Shown here one piece after another: positions 1-5,563 of a DNA stretch of 5,563 nucleotides; the first letter of the stretch is position 1; each line of letters begins with the position of its first letter. The DNA is taken from assembly GCA_041688515.1 (NCBI GenBank), contig JBDNHZ010000530.1:1-5563 (forward strand), read 5' to 3'. The position numbers were made by a program, and so were the translations under genes. The DNA comes from UBA6176 sp041688515 (GTDB lineage Bacteria; Verrucomicrobiota; Verrucomicrobiia; Limisphaerales; UBA9464). The notes under the pieces are model-generated. The model was not told the DNA's origin and ran no database searches. It saw nothing but the letters and a program-made list of their open reading frames with translations.

Positions 1-87
1 CCCCATCCCCATCCCCCTATGCAGATGAATCAGCCCTGCATCTGCCGACGGTTGACGCTCCTCCAGCATTGAGTTCAGACCGGAATC
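1..87. other. Leader upstream of the first gene, C-rich
   Basis: This short stretch opens with a C-rich tract containing CCCCAT twice in tandem, then an inverted repeat at 21-45, then unremarkable sequence up to the first plausible start. A TTGACG lies at 52-57 but has no convincing -10 partner about 17 bases downstream, so no promoter is called. The end of any upstream gene is not visible. Confidence 0.5.
21..45. repeat. Inverted repeat, 7-bp perfect stem with 11-base loop
   Basis: GCAGATG at 21-27 is the exact reverse complement of CATCTGC at 39-45, separated by 11 bases. There is no T-run on the right for the plus strand. On the minus strand the stem would be followed by a purine-rich tract, not a T-run, so it is not a classical intrinsic terminator in either direction. 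It could be an operator-like dyad, a terminator remnant from an upstream gene, or chance. Confidence 0.35.
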
Positions 88-528
88 ATGCGACGGGAAG
101 GCATGGCAGATGTCCCACCACAGATTCCGGTAGAGGTGGTTCCTCCAGGCGATCCCGGGCCGGGAAATCCCCTGTCCAACGAGGGCAATCACCCGGGCAC
201 CGACGGGGCCGGATCGCGCGGGGCTGCCGCTCCGCCGACCACTCCTTTCCACCCGGCCGCGGCGGGTCTGATGATCCTGATCGACAGTCTCTGGAGCATT
301 CCGGAGTTCGCGGTCGTCACCTGGCCGGTGACGGTGATGGGTTGCTTCCTGTCGGTCTTCATCCCGACGTATCTCGTTCAGCGGCGTGCCCATCAGGACC
401 GTGCCGGAACGGCGGCGTGGAAGGCGTTGTTTCTGGCCTCGGTGGCGGCGGTGCCATTGCCGGTCATGGGGACCTCCATTGGACTCGCGCTCCTGGCGTG
501 GTTCGGGATCAAGCATCCGCGCCGATGA
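88..528 (+). CDS. Hypothetical small protein with two membrane segments
   Basis: I do not recognise a named family. The 146-residue product has a proline/glycine-rich, probably disordered N-terminal stretch (about residues 8-56). After that come two hydrophobic segments at roughly 75-97 and 113-139, separated by a charged, basic loop (QRRAHQDR), and a short basic tail (KHPRR). The layout of a conserved-looking IDSLWSIPEF stretch, a helix, a polar loop and a second helix ending in a G-rich turn faintly recalls small DUF4112-like membrane proteins, but that is only a resemblance. The start is uncertain: ATG at 88 has no strong Shine-Dalgarno, while ATG at 103 (MADVPPQIP) has GGGAAGG almost directly in front, too close to be ideal. 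The stop TGA (526-528) overlaps the ATG of the cytochrome/WD40 gene (ATGA), pointing to translational coupling. Codon third positions are GC-rich, as in the neighbours. Confidence 0.6.
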   Translation: MRREGMADVPPQIPVEVVPPGDPGPGNPLSNEGNHPGTDGAGSRGAAAPPTTPFHPAAAGLMILIDSLWSIPEFAVVTWPVTVMGCFLSVFIPTYLVQRRAHQDRAGTAAWKALFLASVAAVPLPVMGTSIGLALLAWFGIKHPRR

Positions 529-1934
529 AGCGGGGACACCTCTGGGCGCTGGTCGGCATTGCTTCCTTTTCAAGCCCCCGCGGACGCCCCCGGCCCCAGG
601 AGGGCGTGCTTCATCGTCTGCTCCGGCTCTCGGTGGTTCTGGCCGGCTTGGCGGCGGGTCTGGCTGGAGCAGGGCGGGGGATCACCGCAGAAGTCAGCTT
701 TTCCCGTGAGATTGCGCCCTTGCTGAAGGACCGTTGTCTTGCCTGTCATCGGGCGGAGAAATCGAAGGGGGACTATCGGCTGGACACCTTCGCACGGCTT
801 TCAAGACCAGGCTCCAGCGGGAAGCCGCCGTGGGTTGCCGGGGTTCCATCGAAGAGTCCGCTGGCAGGGCTCCTGCGCGCGGGCGACCCCGACGATCGGA
901 TGCCGCAGGACGCCGATCCCCTGTCCGAGGGCGAGATTGCCCTGATGGAACGTTGGATCCGGGAGGGGGCTCGATTTGATGGAAAGTCCCCGGAGGAAGA
1001 GTGGGTGGGTGCGGTACCTGAGCCGGTCCGGGAAGCTCCGGAGAAGTATCCCGGTCCATGGCCCATCACGGCCCTCGCCTGGGCACCGGGAGGGGAATCC
1101 CTGGCGGTCTCCGGCTTCCGCGAGGTCCGGATCCATGCCGTGGCGGGCGGAGGGATTCGACGTCTCGGTTCCATGCCCGAGCGGGTTCAGGGACTTTCCT
1201 GGAGCCCGGACGGGCGCTGGCTGGCGGTCGCGGGTGGGAGGCCCGGCCGTCGAGGAGAAGTCCAGTTGCTGACGGTGGACGGGACGGAACGACGAGCTCT
1301 GGCCGTGGCATCCGATCTCTTTCTGGCGGTGGCCTTCAGTCCGGATGGCACGCGACTGGCCGCCGGTGGCACCGACAACGCCCTCTCCATTTTCGATGTG
1401 AAGTCGGGCCGCCGTGAACAGTTTCTTCCGCATCACGCCGACTGGGTGCTGGCGTTGGCCTGGAGCCCGGACAGCTCCCGGATCGCCACCGCCAGTCGGG
1501 ATCGCACCGCCCGGGTCTGCGACGCGCGGACCGGGATCGGGGAAACGGCTTTCACCGAGCACGCCGCGGCGGTGATGGGGATCGCCTTTGGCACCGATGG
1601 GAAGTGGGTGTGGAGCGCCGGGCGCGACCGGAAGTTGCGGGCCTGGGACGCGGTGGGCTCCGAGATCCGGCGAACACACGAAGGATGGAGTGAGGAGGCC
1701 CTCGCGGTGGTGCTGGGTGGAGGACGGGTGTGGGGAATGTCCGCGATGAGCGTGCGGGGCTTTCCGATCGAGGGCGGCAAACCGTGGGTGTTGACTCCTC
1801 CCTCGGGCGAGTTTTCTGCCATGGCGCTGGATTCTTCCGGCCGACGGTTCGCCACGGGAACGGAAGGGGGACAGGTGACCGTATGGCGCTTGGACGATCC
1901 GCCGGTGGCCGAGCAGACTTGGCGGGTGGAGTAA
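525..1934 (+). CDS. Exported c-type cytochrome (Planctomycete-type) fused to a WD40 propeller
   Basis: The product has 469 residues from ATG 525. A hydrophobic export segment lies at about residues 33-50 (RLSVVLAGLAAGLAGAG). The cytochrome domain begins at VSFSREIAPLLKDRC. Its single haem-binding CLACH is at residues 71-75, and DRMPQDADPLS around 124-134 supplies a likely axial Met126, followed by IALMERWIREGA. This is the pattern of the Planctomycete cytochrome C domain (PSCyt1/PF07635 type). Seven WD40-like blades then start near residues 180, 220, 266, 306, 347, 390 and 428, several with SPDG turns and blade ends such as ARVCDA, LRAWDA and VTVWRL. Seven blades would close one propeller. 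The expected place is the periplasm or outer face, with haem c for electron transfer and the propeller as a protein-binding platform. The exact partner is unknown. ATG 525 is favoured by the ATGA overlap, but it leaves an unusually long N-region before the signal; GTG 606 would give a more compact signal peptide. Confidence 0.88.
   Translation: MKRGHLWALVGIASFSSPRGRPRPQEGVLHRLLRLSVVLAGLAAGLAGAGRGITAEVSFSREIAPLLKDRCLACHRAEKSKGDYRLDTFARLSRPGSSGKPPWVAGVPSKSPLAGLLRAGDPDDRMPQDADPLSEGEIALMERWIREGARFDGKSPEEEWVGAVPEPVREAPEKYPGPWPITALAWAPGGESLAVSGFREVRIHAVAGGGIRRLGSMPERVQGLSWSPDGRWLAVAGGRPGRRGEVQLLTVDGTERRALAVASDLFLAVAFSPDGTRLAAGGTDNALSIFDVKSGRREQFLPHHADWVLALAWSPDSSRIATASRDRTARVCDARTGIGETAFTEHAAAVMGIAFGTDGKWVWSAGRDRKLRAWDAVGSEIRRTHEGWSEEALAVVLGGGRVWGMSAMSVRGFPIEGGKPWVLTPPSGEFSAMALDSSGRRFATGTEGGQVTVWRLDDPPVAEQTWRVE
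598..604 (+). promoter_or_regulatory. AGGAGGG motif in front of an alternative GTG start
   Basis: AGGAGGG is a perfect Shine-Dalgarno core and lies just before an in-frame GTG at 606 in the cytochrome/WD40 gene. A start there would yield VLHRLLRLSVVLAG, a compact signal peptide with a basic N-region. The gap from AGGAGG to GTG is only two bases, shorter than the usual 5-9, so the site may be chance in GC-rich coding sequence. It matters because it affects which start is correct. Confidence 0.25.
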
Positions 1935-1942
1935 GCGGACCT

Positions 1943-2080
1943 ATGCCGAAAACGGCATCGCCGCCCTCAGTGGATCCAACGGCATTTCTCCAGACAGATT
2001 TATCCGTCGCATTGCTTGAGCGATTGGCCCTCGCAGATAAAGTCTTCCGCAGATGGAGTTCAACGTGCCGAAGGGGCTGA
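1943..2080 (+). CDS. Possible small ORF (45 codons) ahead of the UreF-like gene
   Basis: An ATG eight bases after the cytochrome/WD40 stop opens a 45-residue reading frame (MPKTASPPSVDPTAFLQT...) ending in TGA at 2078-2080. That TGA overlaps ATG 2080, an in-frame candidate start of the UreF-like gene (TGATG). GGTGGAG at 1925-1931 lies 11 bases upstream, which is a wide Shine-Dalgarno spacing. The middle (VALLERLALADKVF) could be an amphipathic helix, but the C-terminal end (RRWSSTCRRG) looks like out-of-frame translation. The stretch from about 1960 to 2050 is also less GC-rich than surrounding coding DNA. It may be a leader peptide, a remnant of the downstream gene's original N-terminus in another frame, or simply non-coding. 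Confidence 0.2.
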   Translation: MPKTASPPSVDPTAFLQTDLSVALLERLALADKVFRRWSSTCRRG

Positions 2081-2718
2081 TGCAGTCGGGGAAGGCGATG
2101 GCGGACGACGCGCTGTCGGGCGACGTCCGGGCCTTGGCTCGACGGATCGGGGGGGTGCCGCAGTCGGGGGCCACTCCGGCGGCTTCAGCGGTGGGGTCGC
2201 ATCTGCCTTCGGCGTCGGTCAACTGGCGCGTTTGGGTGACCGGCTATGCGCGAGAGGTGGTGATCGCGCAGGAATGGCCGGCAGTGGTTGCGGCATGGTC
2301 CCACGCCTCTGCCGGTCGGGTGGATGCGTTGCTCGATTTGGACCGCAGTTGGGGGGCTCGCATGGGAATGCAGCCATTGGCCGAGGCGAGCTTTCGGGCG
2401 GGGCAGCGACAGTTGAACCGGCTTCGTCCGTTGAAGGAGGTTCGATTGATCCAACGCTACATCGCCGCCGTGGAAGCCGGAAAAGCGCACGGGTGGCATC
2501 CGATGGTGTACGGAGTGATGCTGGCGGTCTTTGCCTTGCCGCTGCGGCAGGGGTTGGTGCATTACGCCGAGCAGGTGTTGGGCGGCTTGATCGAGGGGAT
2601 TCCAGATGCCGGTCGCCTTCCTGAGACAGAACGTTCCCGGTTGCTGGAAGAGATCGGAGCCGAGCTTCCTCCGGCGTTGGGGAGACTCCTGCCGGCATTG
2701 CAACCGGTCGTGGTCTAG
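2053..2718 (+). CDS. UreF-like protein (putative urease accessory family, atypical N-terminus)
   Basis: From residue 56 to about 183 the 221-residue product follows the UreF pattern. WRVWVTGYAREVVIAQEWP resembles the family's RAWLEAYL..G...SDAP helix. AEASFRAGQRQLNRL (110-124) matches its REASLRMGRRLLRL helix. GWHPMVYGVMLAVFALPLRQ (147-166) matches the hallmark HHPVVFGLVAAALGLPLE segment, including H149-P150. The next helix (LVHYAEQVLGGLI) fits as well. UreF normally acts in the cytoplasm with UreD/H and UreG to deliver nickel to urease. Two features are unlike the family. The first ~55 residues lack the LLQL.DS..P.GG.AHS.GLE motif, and the stretch usually reading VRLGPLGQ is replaced by EGIPDAGRLPETE. 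No other ure gene is in view. An in-frame TAA at 2038-2040 limits the start. ATG 2053 has no clear ribosome site, while ATG 2080 follows AAGGGG and overlaps an upstream stop. The gene is surely coding; the family call is moderate. Confidence 0.6.
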   Translation: MEFNVPKGLMQSGKAMADDALSGDVRALARRIGGVPQSGATPAASAVGSHLPSASVNWRVWVTGYAREVVIAQEWPAVVAAWSHASAGRVDALLDLDRSWGARMGMQPLAEASFRAGQRQLNRLRPLKEVRLIQRYIAAVEAGKAHGWHPMVYGVMLAVFALPLRQGLVHYAEQVLGGLIEGIPDAGRLPETERSRLLEEIGAELPPALGRLLPALQPVVV

Positions 2719-2743
2719 GACTCCGGAAAACGGGGGGAGTCCT
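2717..2743 (+). terminator. Hairpin at the stop codon of the UreF-like gene
   Basis: AGGACTCC (2717-2724) is the exact reverse complement of GGAGTCCT (2736-2743), giving an 8-bp stem with an 11-base loop that begins inside the TAG stop. No T-run follows, so this is not a standard intrinsic terminator. A transcript-end stabiliser or a factor-dependent termination aid is possible. Position directly at a gene end is the main support. Confidence 0.35.
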
Positions 2744-2777
2744 GCAACGAAGCGATGACGGCTCCACCTGCCGCCAG

Positions 2778-2818
2778 ATCTCGGATCGGGGCGGGCGAGG
2801 TCGCCCGCGATCCGGGGT
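2778..2818. terminator. Long GC-rich hairpin in the gap before the dehydrogenase
   Basis: Bases 2778-2788 pair with 2808-2818 (11 pairs, two of them G-U). A three-base GGG bulge on the left (2789-2791) is followed by CGGGCG (2792-2797) pairing with the CGCCCG at 2802-2807, closed by a four-base AGGT loop. This is the most stable dyad that I can see in the window. It has no T-run on its right side, so either a terminator without a U-tract or a palindromic extragenic repeat unit would fit. Its right arm also takes part in a second hairpin (2812-2837). Confidence 0.45.
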
Positions 2819-2837
2819 ATCGCTTTGCTCACCCCGG
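2812..2837. repeat. Alternative hairpin sharing an arm with the preceding one
   Basis: CCGGGGT (2812-2818) is the exact reverse complement of ACCCCGG (2831-2837), with a 12-base loop. Bases 2812-2818 are also the outer right arm of the 2778-2818 hairpin, so the two structures cannot both form fully. That is the geometry of attenuators and some riboswitches, but no ligand-binding core or leader peptide is apparent. An array of imperfect palindromes is equally possible. Confidence 0.35.
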
Positions 2838-2850
2838 GCTCATCGCTGAA

Positions 2851-2863
2851 ACGCCTCCGGCGT
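2851..2863. repeat. Short perfect hairpin, ACGCC-TCC-GGCGT
   Basis: A five-base-pair stem with a three-base loop is followed by AAAGAGG. Together with the two larger dyads upstream it makes a cluster of palindromes within 86 bases of non-coding DNA, about 140 bases before the start of the dehydrogenase. Alone it would be unremarkable. The cluster is what makes a dispersed intergenic repeat plausible. Confidence 0.3.
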
Positions 2864-2999
2864 AAAGAGGATGGCTTCGGACATCCGGCCGCTCGGGGGG
2901 CAGGCTGGAAGAGGCGGGTTCGGCATTGGCGACGGCACTTTGGATCGCTTCAGGGCGGTTGACCTCACCTCACGAATGGGCAGGCTTGTGGTCACTCCG

Positions 3000-5563
3000 A
3001 TGAAAGCAATGCGTGTGAAGGCTGCGGGTTCAGTTCTGGGCGTTTGGGCGATGGTCTTGGGAACGGGGGTGATGGCAGCGGTGCCGACCCATCCGAAGTT
3101 CGGTTTTCCGGTCTACACCAACCAGCCCTCGGGCAAGCAATTGGCGGGACAACACGTCCCCGCCCTGACGCCTGCCCTGACCCCGGAGGAGGCCCGGAAG
3201 AAGTTCGTCTTGCCGCCCGGATTCGAGATGCGTCTGTTCGCGTCTGAGCCCGAGGTGGTGAACCCGGTGGCGATGACCTGGGACGAACGCGGCCGTCTGT
3301 GGGTGGTGGAGTTGTATGAGTATCCGCTGGGCGCAAAGCCGGGCGAGAAGGGGCGCGACCGGATCAAGATCCTGGAGGACACCGACGGCGATGGGCGTGT
3401 GGATTCGGTGAAGGTGTTCCTGGACGGAATGAGCCTCGCCACCGGGGTATTGGTGGCCAACGGCGGGGTCTTCGTGGGTCAGGCTCCGCATCTTTACTGG
3501 GTCGAGGACACCGACGGCGATGATGTCGCGGACAAGAAGACCATCGTTCAGACCGGGTTCGGCATGGAAGACCGGCACGAATTGCTGAACGGCTTCACCT
3601 GGGGTCCGGACGGCCGGATGTACATGACTCACGGGGTGTTCACCGTCACCCGCGCGGTCAATCCTGATCAACCCGCCGAACCCGTGCTCCTGACGGCCGG
3701 CGTCGCCCGTTATCGTCCGGAGTCGCGTCAGATGGAGATCTACTCCGAGGGAACATCGAACCCTTGGGGCGTTGATTTCGATGCCCGTGGAAATGCCTTT
3801 GTCAGCGCCTGCGTCATTGATCACCTGTTCCATCTGGCCCCGGGTGGGTTATATGCGCGGCAGGCCGGACAACCGCCCTATCCCTACGCTTACGAATTGC
3901 TCCCGAGCATCGTGGATCACCGGCATCACATGGCGGCCTATGCCGGCATCACGATCTATCAGGGCGACCAATATCCGGCTGAGTACCGCGGAATGGCATT
4001 GCAGGGAAACATCCACGACAACGCCATTCACCAGGATCGATTGACCGTTGCCGGCAGTACTTTCAAGGCCGGGTTCGTCCAGGATTTCGTGCGCGCCAAC
4101 GACGGTTGGTTCATGCCGGTCTCCACCCAGGTCGGCCCGGATGGCGTGGTCTGGATCATGGATTGGTACGATCGCTATCCCTGTTACCAGAACGCCAATG
4201 CCGATCCCGCCGGGGTGGATCGCGAGCGCGGCCGCATCTGGCGGGTGGTGCATGTCGGGGATCAACCCGGCAAGGCCTTGTCGCCGAATCCTGCGGGAAT
4301 GGATCTGGGGAAGGCGGGAACGGCGCAATTGGTCGGCATGCTGAAGCACCCCAATGTGTGGCAGCGCCGGATGGCCCAGCGGGTTCTCGGTGGCCGAAAG
4401 GATGTCGCCGCGCAGAAGGAGGCGATGGTGTCGATGCTGGCCGCCGGTCCCGGCGAGGATGCGCGGTTGGCGGCGCTTTGGACGCTGTTCAGCACCGGGC
4501 TTGCCGATGACGCGGTGCTGGACGCGGCGGCGCGATCCGACCTGCCGTCGGTTCGCGCCTGGGCCGCGCGATTCACCGGCGAACGCAACGAGGCTTCCGA
4601 AGCCACGGTGGCGCGGTTGACGCGCCTGGCGGGCGACGACGACATCACGGTGAGTACCGCGGTGGCGACGGCCCTCCGGCAATTCACCAGTGGCGCGCTG
4701 ACGGTCAACACACCCCCGAAGCACGATCTGGAGACCACGGCAGCCGCGATCACCGGGATCCTCGAAGTGCTGCTGGCCAAGACCCGGGACACCCAGGACC
4801 GGGACTTTCCATTCCTGCTCTGGATGGCGGTGGAACCGCTGGTCATCCGCGATCCGGAACTGACCGCGGGATGGCTGGCTGAAAGTGCCTCGAAGTCCCT
4901 GCCGTTGTCCGGACGACTCGCCTACAAAACCATGCGTCGCTTCTGTGATGCCCGGGATCCGAAGACCCTGGAGAAGGCGGTGGAACTGGTGGGTGCACTC
5001 GACGCCTCATCGCCGCTGATGGTCCCGGTGCTGACGGGCTTGATCGATGGCCAACGCGGCAAGGCCCAGATCCCGTCGAAGGAAGCCCAGGCCAAGGTCT
5101 CTCGTCTGCTGAATCATTCGGACAAGGAGATCGCCTCGCGCGCCCAGCAGTTGGGTTCGCTGTGGGGCGATGCCGCGGCCCTCAAAGCGTCATTGGCGCG
5201 GGTGGTGGACGACTCCGCCCCCGAGGCGGATCGGATTGCTGCCATCCGTTCCGCCCGACAGAGCCGCAGCGACGAGTTGCGGCGGGCTCTGCTCCAGGTC
5301 TCGCGAGGCGGCGCTCCCGATCCCGTCCGTCTGGAGGCCGTGCGGGCGCTCGGCGAGGTGGGAGTCGAAGAGACCGGACAACAGCTTTTGAGCGGTTGGG
5401 CGGCGATGACTCCCTCGGTGCGTCGGGCCGTGGCAGAACTCTGTACCACGCGTTGGCAGTGGCGCTGGCAGTTGTTTGGTGCGGTTGAAAAAGGGGCGGT
5501 GAAACGGGGTGACCTGCCGCCGACGGTCATCCGCACGCTGGTGGGAACCAAGGAACAGGCAGA
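3000..5563 (+). CDS. PVC-type membrane-bound dehydrogenase with HEAT-like repeats (3' end outside window)
   Basis: The frame is open from ATG 3000 to the window edge (854 complete codons, no stop). A signal peptide (AAGSVLGVWAMVLGTGVMA, cleavage near residue 26) marks export. The domain starting FVLPPGFEMRLFASEP (69-84) matches the Pirellula/Verrucomicrobium dehydrogenase N-terminus (TIGR02604 type), a propeller related to soluble glucose and L-sorbosone dehydrogenases. Family landmarks include ELLNGFTWGPDGRMYMTHG, SNPWGVDFDARGNAF, DHRHH (306-310), GNIHDN (336-341), and DGWFMP (from 368) through WIMDWYDRY (385-393) to RGRIWRVV. Acidic DTDGDGR (127-133) and DTDGDD (170-175) loops are probable calcium sites. 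From about residue 444 to the edge lie helical HEAT-like repeats (LVGMLKHPNVWQRRMAQRVL; PVRLEAVRALGEVG). Relatives commonly end in a CxxCH cytochrome c domain, which would lie beyond the edge. Substrate is unknown; sugar or alcohol oxidation is a family guess. ATG 3000 is preferred for its signal peptide; in-frame ATGs at 2871, 2976 and 3009 also exist. Confidence 0.88.
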   Translation, partial: MKAMRVKAAGSVLGVWAMVLGTGVMAAVPTHPKFGFPVYTNQPSGKQLAGQHVPALTPALTPEEARKKFVLPPGFEMRLFASEPEVVNPVAMTWDERGRLWVVELYEYPLGAKPGEKGRDRIKILEDTDGDGRVDSVKVFLDGMSLATGVLVANGGVFVGQAPHLYWVEDTDGDDVADKKTIVQTGFGMEDRHELLNGFTWGPDGRMYMTHGVFTVTRAVNPDQPAEPVLLTAGVARYRPESRQMEIYSEGTSNPWGVDFDARGNAFVSACVIDHLFHLAPGGLYARQAGQPPYPYAYELLPSIVDHRHHMAAYAGITIYQGDQYPAEYRGMALQGNIHDNAIHQDRLTVAGSTFKAGFVQDFVRANDGWFMPVSTQVGPDGVVWIMDWYDRYPCYQNANADPAGVDRERGRIWRVVHVGDQPGKALSPNPAGMDLGKAGTAQLVGMLKHPNVWQRRMAQRVLGGRKDVAAQKEAMVSMLAAGPGEDARLAALWTLFSTGLADDAVLDAAARSDLPSVRAWAARFTGERNEASEATVARLTRLAGDDDITVSTAVATALRQFTSGALTVNTPPKHDLETTAAAITGILEVLLAKTRDTQDRDFPFLLWMAVEPLVIRDPELTAGWLAESASKSLPLSGRLAYKTMRRFCDARDPKTLEKAVELVGALDASSPLMVPVLTGLIDGQRGKAQIPSKEAQAKVSRLLNHSDKEIASRAQQLGSLWGDAAALKASLARVVDDSAPEADRIAAIRSARQSRSDELRRALLQVSRGGAPDPVRLEAVRALGEVGVEETGQQLLSGWAAMTPSVRRAVAELCTTRWQWRWQLFGAVEKGAVKRGDLPPTVIRTLVGTKEQA

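Noticed and set aside
52..80. Promoter with TTGACG as -35
   Set aside because: No reasonable -10 hexamer is found at 16-18 bases, and sigma-factor preferences in this lineage cannot be judged from one site.
69..524. Upstream extension of the cytochrome/WD40 frame to codon 69
   Set aside because: It would overlap the membrane-protein gene almost completely and adds an Arg/Gly/Ser-rich stretch with no export logic. ATG 525 with its ATGA overlap is better supported.
801..1679. Minus-strand open frame of 292 codons
   Set aside because: It is antisense to the cytochrome/WD40 gene, whose CLACH motif and seven blades are unambiguous. The minus translation looks like low-complexity Pro/Gly/Arg sequence.
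2012..2041. Promoter TTGCTT - 18 bases - GATAAA before the UreF-like gene
   Set aside because: The match to consensus is weak in both boxes. The locally lower GC content makes such matches likely by chance.
2871..2999. In-frame N-terminal extension of the dehydrogenase from ATG 2871 (preceded by AAAGAGG)
   Set aside because: The purine motif abuts the ATG without spacing. The added 43 residues would bury the signal peptide inside the protein, and ATG 3000 starts a normal signal peptide.
3375..3522. Exact 19-base direct repeats as target-site duplications or mobile-element ends
   Set aside because: Both copies lie in frame inside one gene, encode the same acidic loop motif and flank normal coding sequence, so protein-level repetition explains them.
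3030..3833. Long minus-strand open frame (267 codons) opposite the dehydrogenase
   Set aside because: It lies antisense to a gene with clear family motifs. Its translation is rich in H, R, G and P with no recognisable domain, as expected from the reverse strand of GC-rich coding DNA.
3849..4724. Second long minus-strand open frame (291 codons)
   Set aside because: It is again antisense to the dehydrogenase, with low-complexity Arg/Gly/His-rich translation and no motif. It is a shadow of the GC-rich third positions.

Overview
The window is GC-rich, plus-strand-coding DNA that most resembles a member of the Verrucomicrobiota, with Planctomycetota as the alternative. The taxonomic hint comes from two protein architectures that are abundant in the PVC group and uncommon elsewhere. 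One is a small Planctomycete-type cytochrome c domain fused to a WD40 propeller. The other is a large secreted 'PVC-type membrane-bound dehydrogenase' with HEAT-like repeats. No rRNA, tRNA, CRISPR array, transposase or phage gene was seen.

Layout: bases 1-87 are a short leader with a C-rich tract and a 7-bp inverted repeat. Bases 88-528 encode a small protein with a proline/glycine-rich N-terminus and two membrane segments. Its stop overlaps the ATG of the next gene (525-1934), which encodes an exported c-type cytochrome joined to seven recognisable WD40 blades. After a 118-base gap, which contains a possible 45-codon ORF, comes 2053-2718. That gene encodes an alpha-helical protein whose middle and C-terminal parts look like the urease accessory protein UreF, but whose first ~55 residues do not. 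Bases 2719-2999 are non-coding and carry several hairpins, two of which compete for the same strand. From 3000 to the right edge runs an exported PVC-type dehydrogenase, cut off by the window at residue 854.

Working together: the first two genes are probably co-transcribed. The cytochrome/WD40 protein and the dehydrogenase are both predicted to act outside the cytoplasm, and a redox link between them is possible but is inference only. The UreF-like gene has no urease structural or other accessory genes in view, so its role is unclear. The hairpin-rich gap suggests that the dehydrogenase is a separate transcription unit. I found no clear new defence or mobile system. The most interesting items are the orphan UreF-like protein and the alternative hairpins upstream of the dehydrogenase.
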